Positions 17,918-26,396 of a stretch of 64,000 nt of DNA are shown here, piece after piece. The position numbers and the translations under genes were made by a program. Positions within the stretch are counted from its first letter, which is position 1, and every line of letters starts with the position of its first letter. The notes under the pieces were generated by a model that did not search any database, was not told the origin of the DNA, and was given only the letters and a program-made list of their open reading frames with translations. Source of the DNA: Burkholderia glumae LMG 2196 = ATCC 33617 (GTDB lineage Bacteria > Pseudomonadota > Gammaproteobacteria > Burkholderiales > Burkholderiaceae); NCBI RefSeq assembly GCF_000960995.1, contig NZ_CP009435.1:2108001-2172000 (forward strand), given 5' to 3'.

Positions 17918-20900
17918 TTACGCACCCGTGCCGTGCGCGTCGTCGCCGGCGGCCGGCCGGCGACGCTCGAACGCGCGGCGCACGCGGCGCGCGAGCGAAT
18001 CGAAGCCGAGGTAGATCACCGGCGTGGTGAACAGCGTGAGCACCTGCGAGACGATCAGCCCGCCCGCGATCGCGATCCCGAGCGGCTGGCGCAGCTCGGA
18101 GCCGGCGCCCGAGCCGACGATCAGCGGCACCGCGCCGAGCAGCGCCGCGAGCGTGGTCATCAGGATCGGCCTGAAGCGCAGCAGGCAGGCCTGGTAGATC
18201 GCCTCGCGCGGCGGCTTGCCTTCCACGCGCTCGGCCTCGAGCGCGAAGTCGATCATCATGATCGCGTTCTTCTTGACGATGCCGATCAGCAGCACGATGC
18301 CGATGATGCCGATGATGTCGAGGTCGTGGCCGGTGATGATCAGCGCGAGCAGCGCGCCCACGCCGGCCGACGGCAGCGTCGAGAGGATCGTGATCGGATG
18401 GATGTAGCTCTCGTAGAGCACGCCCAGCACGATGTACATCGTCACCACCGCCGCGAGGATCAGGAACAGCTGGTTCGACAGCGACGACTGGAAGGCGAGC
18501 GCGGCGCCCTGGAAGCGGGTCTGGAACGAGGCCGGCAGCGCGAGCGCCTGCTCGGCCGACACGATCGCCTTCACGCCCTCGCCGAGCGAGGCGCCCGGCG
18601 CGAGGTTGAACGACACCGTGGTGGCCGGGAACTGGCCCAGGTGGGTGACGAGCAGCGGGGCGGCGCGCTCGTGAAACTTCGCGATCGACGAGAGCGGCAC
18701 CTGGCCGCCGCCCGCGGCCGGCAGGTAGATGCTGTTCAGCGATTCGACGTAGTGCTGCATCTGCGGCTCGGCCTCGAGGATCACGCGGTATTGGTTCGAC
18801 TGCGTGAAGATGGTCGAGACGATGCGCTGGCCGAACGCGTCGTAAAGCGCGTTGTCGACGGTGGCCGGCGTGATGCCGAAGCGCGCCGCGGTGGCGCGGT
18901 CGATCTCGACGTAGACCGACTTGCCGCTCGCCTGCAGGTCGGTGGCCACGTCGGCCAGCGCCGGCTCGTGCCGCAGCTGGCGCACCAGCTTGGGCACCCA
19001 GGTGGCGAAGTCGTCGGGGTTCGGGCTCGTCAGCATGAACTGGTACTGCGTCGGGCTGACCGTCGAGTCGATCGTCAGATCCTGCACCGGCTGCATGTAG
19101 AGCGAGATGCCGGGCAGGTCCGCCACCTCCTGCTGCAGGTCGCGGATGATCGCGGTGGCCGATTCGCTGCGGTCGTCGCGCGGCTTCAGGTTGATCAGCA
19201 TGCGGCCGCTGTTGAGCGTGATGTTCGAGCCGTCCACGCCGATGAACGAGGTCAGGCTGGCGACGTTCGGGTTCTTCAGGATGCGCGCGGCCAGCGCCTG
19301 CTGGCGCTCGGCCATCGAGCCGTAGGAGACCGACTGCGGCGCCTGCGTGATGGCCTGGATCATGCCGGTGTCCTGCACCGGGAAGAAGCCCTTCGGCACG
19401 AACACGTAGAGCAGCGCGGTCAGCGCGAGCGTGAGCAGCGCCACCACCAGCGTGGCGGCCTGGCGGTCGAGCACCCAGCGCAGCGCGGTGGCGTAGCGCG
19501 CGATCACGTAGTCGATCGCCGCGTGCACGCGCGTCTCGAAGCGGTGCTGGCCCTTGGGCGGCGTATGGCGCAGCAGCTTCGCGCACATCATCGGCACCAG
19601 CGTGAGCGACACCACCGCCGAGATCACGATGGTCACGGCCAGCGTGATCGCGAATTCGTGGAACAGGCGGCCCACCACGTCGCCCATGAACAGCAGCGGG
19701 ATCAGCACCGCGATCAGCGAGACCGTCAGCGAGATGATGGTGAAGCCGATCTGGCGCGAGCCCTTCAGCGCGGCCTCGAGCGGACTGTCGCCTTGCTCCA
19801 CGTAGCGCGCGACGTTCTCGATCATCACGATCGCATCGTCCACCACGAAGCCGGTGGCGATGGTCAGCGCCATCAGCGAGAGGTTGTTCAGCGAGAAGCC
19901 GGCCAGGTACATCACGGCCAGCGTGCCGATCAGCGAGAGCGGCACCGACAGGCTAGGGATGATGGTGGCATAGACGTTGGCGAGGAACAGGTACATCACC
20001 AGCACCACCAGCACCACCGACAGCGCGAGCTCGAACTGCACGTCGCGCACCGCGGCGCGGATCATGGTGGTGCGATCGGTGACGATCTGCACGTCGAGCG
20101 CGGCCGGCAGCGTCTCCTGCAGCTTCGGCAGGATCGCCTTGATGCTGTCGACGGTCTGGATCACGTTCGCGCCGGGCTGGCGCTGCACGTTGACGATGAT
20201 CGCCGGCTCCGCGTCGACCCAGGCGCCGAGCTTGGTGTTCTCGGTGCCCGCCACCACCTTCGCGACGTCGGTCAGCATCACCGGCCGGCCGTTCTTGTAG
20301 GCCACCACCGCGCTGTCGTACTGGTCGGCGCTGGTCAGCTGGTCGTTGGCGTTGATCGTGTAGGCGCGCGTCGGGCCGTCGAAGTTGCCCTTCGGCGTGT
20401 TGACGTTGAGGTTCGAGATGGTGGTGCGCAGGTCATCGAGGTTCAGCCCGTAATGCGCGAGCGCGAGCGGATTGGCCTGGATCCGCACCGCCGGCCGGTT
20501 GCCGCCCGACAGGCTCACCAGCCCCACGCCCGAGACCTGCGAGATCTTCATCGCGAGGCGCGTGTCGGTGAGGTCCTGCACCTGCGAGAGCGGCAGCGTC
20601 TTCGAGGTGATCGCGAGCGTGAGGATCGGCGCGTCGGCCGGATTCACCTTCGCGTAGATCGGCGGCGCGGGCAGGTCCGAGGGCAGCAGGTTGCCGGCCG
20701 CGTTGATGGCCGCCTGCACTTCCTGCTCGGCGATGTCGAGCGGCAGATCGAGGCTGAACTGCAGCGTGATCACCGAGGCGCCGGCCGAGCTTTGCGACGA
20801 CATCTGGTTGAGCGAGGGCATCTGCCCGAACTGGCGCTCGAGCGGCGCGGTGACCGAGGAGGTCATCACCTCGGGGCTCGCGCCGGGGTAGAAGGTCTGC

Positions 20901-21040
20901 ACCTGGATGGTCGGGTAGTCGACCTCGGGCAGCGCGGCCAGCGGCAGGAAGCGCAGCGCGAGCAGGCCCGCCAGCATGATCGCCGCCATCAGCAGCGCGG
21001 TGCCGACCGGGCGGAGGATGAAAAGACGTGACGGATTCAT
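17918..21040 (-). CDS. mdtB: RND multidrug efflux permease, MdtB type
   Basis: A 1,040-residue RND pump, start 'MNPSRLFILRPVGTALLMAA', of the length usual for MdtB. It contains the family's 'TGFVVDDAIVMIENVARYVE' (TM4 Asp-Asp) and 'YPTIQVQTFYPGASPEVM' blocks and the second-half 'SAGVGALLALIITGHDLDII' region. It is paralogous to the following mdtC and together they form the heteromultimeric B2C pump. Spacing to mdtA is 13 bases and to mdtC three bases, so it sits in the middle of a translationally coupled operon. Confidence 0.94.
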   Translation of the reverse strand: MNPSRLFILRPVGTALLMAAIMLAGLLALRFLPLAALPEVDYPTIQVQTFYPGASPEVMTSSVTAPLERQFGQMPSLNQMSSQSSAGASVITLQFSLDLPLDIAEQEVQAAINAAGNLLPSDLPAPPIYAKVNPADAPILTLAITSKTLPLSQVQDLTDTRLAMKISQVSGVGLVSLSGGNRPAVRIQANPLALAHYGLNLDDLRTTISNLNVNTPKGNFDGPTRAYTINANDQLTSADQYDSAVVAYKNGRPVMLTDVAKVVAGTENTKLGAWVDAEPAIIVNVQRQPGANVIQTVDSIKAILPKLQETLPAALDVQIVTDRTTMIRAAVRDVQFELALSVVLVVLVMYLFLANVYATIIPSLSVPLSLIGTLAVMYLAGFSLNNLSLMALTIATGFVVDDAIVMIENVARYVEQGDSPLEAALKGSRQIGFTIISLTVSLIAVLIPLLFMGDVVGRLFHEFAITLAVTIVISAVVSLTLVPMMCAKLLRHTPPKGQHRFETRVHAAIDYVIARYATALRWVLDRQAATLVVALLTLALTALLYVFVPKGFFPVQDTGMIQAITQAPQSVSYGSMAERQQALAARILKNPNVASLTSFIGVDGSNITLNSGRMLINLKPRDDRSESATAIIRDLQQEVADLPGISLYMQPVQDLTIDSTVSPTQYQFMLTSPNPDDFATWVPKLVRQLRHEPALADVATDLQASGKSVYVEIDRATAARFGITPATVDNALYDAFGQRIVSTIFTQSNQYRVILEAEPQMQHYVESLNSIYLPAAGGGQVPLSSIAKFHERAAPLLVTHLGQFPATTVSFNLAPGASLGEGVKAIVSAEQALALPASFQTRFQGAALAFQSSLSNQLFLILAAVVTMYIVLGVLYESYIHPITILSTLPSAGVGALLALIITGHDLDIIGIIGIVLLIGIVKKNAIMMIDFALEAERVEGKPPREAIYQACLLRFRPILMTTLAALLGAVPLIVGSGAGSELRQPLGIAIAGGLIVSQVLTLFTTPVIYLGFDSLARRVRRAFERRRPAAGDDAHGTGA

Positions 21041-21053
21041 CGATCAGGCGTCG

Positions 21054-22406
21054 TCATTGCGCGGCGGATTGGGACGCGCCGTGATGGCGATTGCCGCCGG
21101 CGCGCCGGCCGGCGTGTGCCGCCGAGGCGCCGGCAGCCGCCGCGCCGGCGGCGCCCGATGCGCCGGCCGGATGGTCGGCCGGGATGGTGATCTTCGCGCC
21201 TTCGCGCAGCCGGTCCACGCCGTCGGTGACGACGCGCTCGCCCACCTGCACGCCCTGGGCGATGCTGGTGCGCTCGCCGTCGACCGGGCCGGGCTTGACC
21301 TTGCGTACCGTGACCGTGTCGTCGGGCTTGACGATGTAGACGAACTGGCCGATCGAGCCGGTCTGCACCGCGGCGGTCGGCACGATCACCGCGTCGTGCA
21401 GCGTGTCCACCAGCAGCCGCGTGTTGACGAACTGGTTCGGGAACAGCTTGTTGTCCGGGTTGGCGAAGGTGGCGCGCAGCTTCAAGGTGCCGGTGGCGGT
21501 GTCGATCTGGTTGTCGAAGGTTTCCAGCGAGCCCGTCTCGAGCGGCACCGTGTTGTCGCGGTTGTAGGCCGTGACCGACAGCTTCCGGCCGGCGTTGACC
21601 TGCTTGAGGATCGGCGGCAGGTTGTCTTCCGAGGTGGTGAAGATCACGCTCATCGGCTGCAGCTGCGTGATCACCACGATGCCGTTGGTGTCGCCCGGCG
21701 TCACGTAGTTGCCCGCATCGACCTGGCGCAGGCCGACGCGCCCCGAGACCGGGGCCGTCACGCGCGCATAGGTCAGATTCAGCTTGGCCGAGTCGATCGA
21801 GGCCTGGTCGGTCTTGACGGTGCCTTCGTATTGCTTGACGAGCGAGGCCTGGGTGTCGACCGTCTGCCGGGCGATCGAATCCTGCGAGAGCAGCGTCTGG
21901 TAGCGCTTCAGGTCCAGGCGGGCGGTGGCGAGCAGGGCCTGGTCGCGCGCGAGCGCGCCTTCGGCGGTTTCGAGCGCGACCTGATAGGGGCGCGGATCGA
22001 TCTGGGCCAGCAGGTCGCCCTTCTTCACCATCTGGCCTTCTCTGAAGTTCACCGACTGCAGATAGCCGGACAGCTGCGTCTTGACCGTGACGTTGGCGAG
22101 CGGCGTGACGGTGCCGAGCGCGGACAGCACGATCGGCATCTCGCCGCGCGTGGCGGTGGCGACCTGCACCGGCTGCGGCTGGTTCGCGAACTCGGCCGGC
22201 CCGCCGTGGCGGCGGCCGCCCGCCTGGCCCGCGGCCTGGCCGTCGCCCGGCGCGGGCTTGCGCCACGGCTGCCACCAGAGCAGTGCCGCGCCGGCCACGA
22301 CGACGGCGGCCACGCCGATCATCACCGGCCGCCGGCGGTTGCGCGGCGGCGGGTCCTGAGGATCGGGGGCGGGGGAGCGAGGCGTTTGCGGTTCCGGGTT
22401 ATTCAT
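21054..22406 (-). CDS. mdtA: periplasmic adaptor (membrane fusion) protein of RND pump
   Basis: A 450-residue HlyD/MdtA-type adaptor. A short cytoplasmic N-terminus rich in Pro is followed by one membrane anchor at about residues 25-46 ('VMIGVAAVVVAGAALLWW'). The mature part has the barrel-sandwich half-motifs 'VKTQLSGYLQSVNFREGQ' and 'APVSGRVGLRQVDAGNYV' flanking an alpha-helical hairpin with 'LLSQDSIARQTVDTQASL'. It joins MdtB/MdtC to an outer-membrane channel. The start at 22406 is chosen by the family N-terminus (MNNPEPQ); its ATG overlaps the stop codon of the upstream IclR-type frame (ATGA). The C-terminus is an Ala/Gly-rich tail of ~40 residues. Confidence 0.92.
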   Translation of the reverse strand: MNNPEPQTPRSPAPDPQDPPPRNRRRPVMIGVAAVVVAGAALLWWQPWRKPAPGDGQAAGQAGGRRHGGPAEFANQPQPVQVATATRGEMPIVLSALGTVTPLANVTVKTQLSGYLQSVNFREGQMVKKGDLLAQIDPRPYQVALETAEGALARDQALLATARLDLKRYQTLLSQDSIARQTVDTQASLVKQYEGTVKTDQASIDSAKLNLTYARVTAPVSGRVGLRQVDAGNYVTPGDTNGIVVITQLQPMSVIFTTSEDNLPPILKQVNAGRKLSVTAYNRDNTVPLETGSLETFDNQIDTATGTLKLRATFANPDNKLFPNQFVNTRLLVDTLHDAVIVPTAAVQTGSIGQFVYIVKPDDTVTVRKVKPGPVDGERTSIAQGVQVGERVVTDGVDRLREGAKITIPADHPAGASGAAGAAAAGASAAHAGRRAGGNRHHGASQSAAQ

Positions 22407-23587
22407 GTTCGATCTGGCTGACGCTGACGTGAGCGGGCGAGGGAGGCGCCGCGCGAGCCCGCTGCCGCAGCGGGCCGCCTCGGGCGGAAAGAGCGCCGCG
22501 CGCCGGCGGCGCGCGCGAAGTTGCATGATGCTACGTTGCCTGCCGGGCAATCGTCCAGAGCACTTTCTTTCGACCGTTTACGGCGGTAACGGCTTGTTTT
22601 CGCGGCGTGACGCCGTGATGACGCGAGGCTGACGCGGCGCTGACGACCTGGCAAGGGCCGGGCATGCGGCGTGCTCAAGCGGCTGCCGCCGCGCCGTGTT
22701 GCCGGCCGGGCCGCCGTCGCGCGATGCCCGGCCGGGCGCGGCTGGCTGGCCCGCTCAGCTCGCTTGGCGTGGCGTGGCGGAATCTCGCCGCCGATCTCGC
22801 GCGTGATGTCGGCGATGCAGGCCTGGATGGCGGGCACGGCAGTCTCGAGCAGCCATTCGGCCGGATACTGCTGGGCGGCGCCGCCGCAATTGACGGCATA
22901 GCGCTGGCCCGACGGGCCCACGAAGCCGGCCGCGATCGCGTTGAGCCCGTCGCGCCATTCGCCGATGGCGAGCGCGTAACCGTTGCGCAGCGTATCCTCC
23001 AGGGCGGGGCTGAGTCGTGCCACCACGAGCGGCCAGTCGTCGCCGTGGGCCGCCTGCAGCGCGGCGAGCAGTTCGCCGCGCTCGTCCTCGTCGAGCGCCG
23101 CCAGGTAGGCGCGGCCGACGGCGGTGCGCGCCATGTCCATCCGCGAGCCGATCTCGAGCCGGGTGACGAGCACGGCCGAGCGCGGCCGGACCACGTCGAT
23201 CGCGACCATGTCGAGCCGGTCGCGCACGGCGAGATGGACCGACAGCGAGGTGCGCTCCGCCAACTCGCTCAGGAACGGCCGCGAGCGGGCGCGGATGTCG
23301 AAGTTGCGCAGGAAGCCTTTGCTCAGTTCGAGCACCGAGGCGGTCAGTACGAAGCGCTCGCTGTCGGGCAGCCGAAGCAGGAAACCAGCGCTGACCAGCG
23401 TCGCGGTGATGCGCGAGACGGTCGGTTTGGGGATGCCTGTCAATTCTGTCAGCTCGCGGTTGCTCACCGGCGCGTCCGCCGCCGCGATCCGGCGCAGTAC
23501 CGCGAGCCCTCTGGCGAGTGCCGAAATCTCATCCGTGGACGATTCTCGATCTCGTGAAGCGGTCGCTGCTTTATTCAGTTTCGGCAC
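22403..23587 (-). CDS. IclR-family transcriptional regulator with unusual C-terminal tail
   Basis: A 394-codon frame. Residues 1-~270 are a normal IclR protein: an N-terminal winged HTH ('NRELTELTGIPKPTVSRITA') and an effector-binding domain ('FLSELAERTSLSVHLAVRDR', 'RTAVGRAYLAALDEDERGEL', 'NAIAAGFVGPSGQRYAVNCG'). IclR proteins normally end here. The last ~120 residues are Arg/Ala/Ser-rich without recognisable structure and end with a TGA that overlaps the mdtA ATG. A TGA lies in another frame at 22757-22755, so a one-base change would give a normal length. The function of the protein, probably control of the efflux operon or of a gene it senses a ligand for, is inferred from position only. 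Confidence 0.8.
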   Translation of the reverse strand: MPKLNKAATASRDRESSTDEISALARGLAVLRRIAAADAPVSNRELTELTGIPKPTVSRITATLVSAGFLLRLPDSERFVLTASVLELSKGFLRNFDIRARSRPFLSELAERTSLSVHLAVRDRLDMVAIDVVRPRSAVLVTRLEIGSRMDMARTAVGRAYLAALDEDERGELLAALQAAHGDDWPLVVARLSPALEDTLRNGYALAIGEWRDGLNAIAAGFVGPSGQRYAVNCGGAAQQYPAEWLLETAVPAIQACIADITREIGGEIPPRHAKRAERASQPRPAGHRATAARPATRRGGSRLSTPHARPLPGRQRRVSLASSRRHAAKTSRYRRKRSKESALDDCPAGNVASCNFARAAGARRSFRPRRPAAAAGSRGASLARSRQRQPDRT

Positions 23588-23804
23588 GGGACTCTCTCTA
23601 TTTTATGAAACAAAATCTCAGATTCTCTTAAATAATACGACAAATGGCGGTTCGTGCATGCTTTAAGGAAAACTTTGCATGCAATGACAAAGTCCACGCT
23701 GGGCCCTGTTTTTTAGGGTTTAACCTGTCGCAGATGTCGGAAAATTCACAGTCTGACCGTATTTTTCTCTTGACTTGTGATCCGGAAACGGAAAAAATGT
23801 ACCT

Positions 23805-23933
23805 GAATTTCGAAACAACGTTTCGCCAAAATTTGGATGACGGGGTTTCGATGCAGTCTCTCAGGTTCTAGCACGGCCCTCGGAATGGCTAGAACTTTTT
23901 TAGCGCCACGGTCCCCCGTGGCGCTTTTTTTTT
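23805..23933 (+). ncRNA. candidate small RNA (~130 nt)
   Basis: A promoter-like pair (TTGACT 23770-23775, 17-base spacer, AAAAAT 23793-23798) is followed by a perfect 6-bp hairpin (CGAAAC/GTTTCG, 23811-23825), a short CCAAA/TTTGG palindrome, and a strong terminator. No convincing protein is encoded. The length, structure and terminal U tract are what Hfq-dependent sRNAs look like. No known sRNA family is recognised; the -10 element is weak, so the 5' end is uncertain. Confidence 0.4.
23902..23933 (+). terminator. rho-independent terminator of the candidate sRNA
   Basis: Perfect 9-bp stem AGCGCCACG (23902-23910) with CGTGGCGCT (23917-23925), six-base loop, then nine T including the stem end. 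No recognised plus-strand gene lies upstream within 10 kb, which is why an sRNA is suspected. Confidence 0.85.
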
Positions 23934-24074
23934 GTTCCGATCGAAAAAGCCAAATTTCCCAATATGTGGGAAATTAGCCGAAAATTGGCGATGAAATCGA
24001 CGTTTTCGACGGTCGCGGAGCGCGGCCCGGGCGCGGTCGCGCCGATGCGGATGGGAAGCGCAGCTAACGGCACG

Positions 24075-24109
24075 AAAAAAAGCGCGCCGCGGAAACCCCG
24101 CGGCGCGCT
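24075..24109 (-). terminator. rho-independent terminator after phoX
   Basis: Perfect 12-bp stem (24081-24092 with 24098-24109, AGCGCGCCGCGG and complement), five-base loop, with a run of six A on its left side (24075-24080) that reads as U's on the minus strand, 63 bases past the phoX stop. Confidence 0.85.
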
Positions 24110-24171
24110 GTCGTGAATTCCGGCGAGTGCTGGTGAAACGATGTTTCAAAAAATAGACAGACTGGTCTCCC

Positions 24172-26145
24172 TCATTTCCCGAGGCGAATCGCGCTGGCTT
24201 CGGCTGTCAGGTAGCCCACGCTCGCGCCGAAGCGGTCCTTGTAACGGGCTCTCACTAATGGGTCGAGCGTTGCCTTCACCTTGTCGTGAAGCGGCGACTC
24301 CCAATCGCCGGGGTGCTGAAAGTTGCTCATGATGTAGGTCCAGCCATGAATTTCATCGACCGCGTGCAGGCCGGTCGATTCCGCCCCGGACGGGCACGAC
24401 AGCACGCGCGAGAGCGTTTTCGTGTCGACCTGGTAGGCCCACAGGAAGTTGTTCACGTGCATGCCGGAATCCTCGCCGATGAACAGCGTGCGCAGCTTCT
24501 GCGAGAACTTCAGATTGTCCGGGTTGGCGATCCGCTCCGGGTTCGCCGTGTTGCCGAGCGCGTCGGCCGTGGCGAGATCCTCGCCCACCAGGGCGGCCGG
24601 CGCGCTCATGTCCACCGGCACCCAGTCGCTGTCGATCGCCGCGCCCGAGGTGTCGCGCTGGCCGCCCTTGAGGTTCAGCGCATAGACGGCGCCGGCCGAA
24701 ATCTTGCGATCCAGCGCCACGTCGCGCGATACCGGGTTGCCCTTGACCATCGAGGTCTCGATCCGCGACATCGCCGTGTAGACCACCTTGTCCCGTGCGT
24801 CCACCGTCGTGCCCTCGAGCTTCGTGAAGCCCATGCTGGCGCCGATCAGCGCGGCGTAGCGATGCGTCTCGAGGAAGGCCGCGGCCTTCTCCATGCCCGG
24901 CTTGATGCGAATCCAGTTGAACTTGCCGCCGTAGTGGATCGCGGTGTACGACGCGTCGGCCGGGTCGGTGGTCGAGAGGTCCATGATGTCCGAGGCCTTC
25001 AGCGTGTTGGCGAGCGCCTCGATCTCGGCGCTGGTGGCGTGGCCGATGCGCAGCCACGTCAGCGTCGCGGCGCCGGCGCCGGCCGACGACGTCTGGTTCC
25101 ACTTCGCCACGTACAGCGTGCCGGCCGACAGGTCGGCCGGCTGGTCGGCGACGAACATGAACAGGCCGCCGTTGGTGGCGTCGTCGCCCATCATCACGGT
25201 CCGCTGGTCCGGCATCACCTGGATCAGCTCGTGCGAGATCCGGCCGAGGCAGTAGTGCTTGCGGATCGTGCCGGTGCCGTCCGGGTTCACCGTCACCTCG
25301 GGCAGGTGGCCGTAATGGTAGGGGTTCGCCGCGCCCGCGCTGCCGAACGTGTTCCGGCTGAACGCGAGGAACTGCGCGTCGGTGGCGGCCCGGGTCGCGT
25401 CCGGCTCGTATTCCTCGCTCGACAGATGGGTGTTCCAGGGCGACAGGCTCGCGCCGCAGGTGATCCAGAGGCCATGCGCCGCCGAGGTGTCGACGTTGTG
25501 ATACTTGACGAGCGTGAGCGCGCCGGTGTCCGGGTCCTGGTCGAGCGTGAGCACCGCGATCGGCGACGGCAGCTGGCCGTAGGTCGAGTCGCCGTTCTGG
25601 TTGCGGGTGGCGTATTCGAACTGCACCACCGCGAACACCGGCCGGCCCTTCACGCCGGGCACCTTCGCGTTGGCCAGCGTGAGCAGCGAGCTGCCGTCCG
25701 GGCAGTCCGAGAAGAACTGGCGTTCGCTGCCGGCCTTCGAGCGATCGACGATCGGCTGGTTGGCGATGTCGTAGTAGCCGCCCGCGAGCAGCGTGCCGCC
25801 GTTGCCGTCCGGCACCCGGTCGCCCGTCGTGAAGAACGGCCGGTAGGCGAGCTTGTAGTCGTGCGTGCTGCCATCGGTAAGCGAGACTGACAGCGTCGAG
25901 CCGACCGTGGTGCTGGCCATCGCGGCCGGATCGGCGAGCGTCGGCGCGGGCATCGAGACGAACGCCGCGGCCGCGAAGCTGGCCGCGGAGGTGGCGCCGC
26001 CGCCGGCGGCCGGCGTGCCGCCCGGCTCATCGCTGCCGCAGCCGGTCAGCAGCGCGGGCAAGGCGAGGCCGCCAAGCGGCAGCATTGGCGCGCCGACGAG
26101 CAGTTTCAGCGCGTGGCGGCGGGAGAGTTGGGTCGGCGCGGTCAT
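24172..26145 (-). CDS. phoX: PhoX-family (DUF839) alkaline phosphatase-like protein, Tat exported
   Basis: A 657-residue protein beginning 'MTAPTQLSRRHALKLLVG', a twin-arginine (S-R-R-x-A-L-K) signal, followed by a hydrophobic stretch ending in 'LLTGCGS', so it may also be lipidated. The body is the PhoX/DUF839 beta-propeller fold, with 'GGLFMFVADQPADLSAGTLY' and 'KFSQKLRTLFIGEDSGMHVN' blocks and calcium/iron-ligand-type acidic residues. PhoX enzymes release phosphate from organic phosphoesters outside the cytoplasm. The start was taken at the ATG before the Tat signal; the open frame runs to 26661. 11-bp direct repeats upstream may be a PHO box. Substrate range not deducible. Confidence 0.8.
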   Translation of the reverse strand: MTAPTQLSRRHALKLLVGAPMLPLGGLALPALLTGCGSDEPGGTPAAGGGATSAASFAAAAFVSMPAPTLADPAAMASTTVGSTLSVSLTDGSTHDYKLAYRPFFTTGDRVPDGNGGTLLAGGYYDIANQPIVDRSKAGSERQFFSDCPDGSSLLTLANAKVPGVKGRPVFAVVQFEYATRNQNGDSTYGQLPSPIAVLTLDQDPDTGALTLVKYHNVDTSAAHGLWITCGASLSPWNTHLSSEEYEPDATRAATDAQFLAFSRNTFGSAGAANPYHYGHLPEVTVNPDGTGTIRKHYCLGRISHELIQVMPDQRTVMMGDDATNGGLFMFVADQPADLSAGTLYVAKWNQTSSAGAGAATLTWLRIGHATSAEIEALANTLKASDIMDLSTTDPADASYTAIHYGGKFNWIRIKPGMEKAAAFLETHRYAALIGASMGFTKLEGTTVDARDKVVYTAMSRIETSMVKGNPVSRDVALDRKISAGAVYALNLKGGQRDTSGAAIDSDWVPVDMSAPAALVGEDLATADALGNTANPERIANPDNLKFSQKLRTLFIGEDSGMHVNNFLWAYQVDTKTLSRVLSCPSGAESTGLHAVDEIHGWTYIMSNFQHPGDWESPLHDKVKATLDPLVRARYKDRFGASVGYLTAEASAIRLGK

Positions 26146-26240
26146 GGGTGTCCAGGTTCGTATGGTGGCGGGGAGGGAGAAACCGAAAGCTTGGGGAAAG
26201 CATCGGCGAGCCTGGCGCAGTTTAGGCGGGGGATATGAAA

Positions 26241-26268
26241 GTATTTTGAATGGAATTTGAATGAATTT
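26241..26268 (-). promoter_or_regulatory. PHO-box-like 11-bp direct repeats upstream of phoX
   Basis: Read on the minus strand, ATTCATTCAAA and TTCCATTCAAA form 11-bp direct repeats (about 100 bases before phoX), and CTTTCAT follows nearby (26233-26239 on the plus strand as ATGAAAG). PhoB sites are 11-bp direct repeats with T-C-A-T cores; the match to the enteric consensus is only about 4 of 7 per half. Confidence 0.35.
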
Positions 26269-26365
26269 TCGAATCTTCGGGCGAACCCGCGCTGGCCGGG
26301 GCGGCGGTCCGCGGCCAGGGGCGTGCGCTTCGGCGGGCAGGCCGGGTAGCCGGAGCGCTCGGCTG

Positions 26366-26389
26366 CGGCGGCGCCGACCGGCGCCGCCG
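26366..26389 (-). terminator. hairpin after amt, no U tract
   Basis: A perfect 10-bp stem (CGGCGGCGCC 26366-26375 with its complement 26380-26389, loop GACC) directly after the amt stop codon at 26397. There is no T run, so it is at best a weak or factor-assisted terminator. Confidence 0.35.
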
Positions 26390-26396
26390 GCTTGGC

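Larger units (their letters stand above)
23588..24171. other. AT-rich intergenic region with candidate sRNA and two terminators
   Basis: 584 bp between the IclR gene and the PhoX gene, clearly richer in A+T than the surroundings. It holds the presumed IclR promoter region (AT-rich 23590-23640), a repeated TGCATGC (23655-23661 and 23676-23682, 21 bp apart), a candidate small RNA on the plus strand, and a minus-strand terminator for phoX. A 75-codon plus-strand open frame (23644-23871) shows no family likeness and I do not call it a gene. Confidence 0.6.

Noticed and set aside
14795..21031. 2,078-codon plus-strand open frame opposite mdtB/mdtC
   Set aside because: A shadow of the GC-rich RND genes; His/Arg/Gln-rich with no family likeness.
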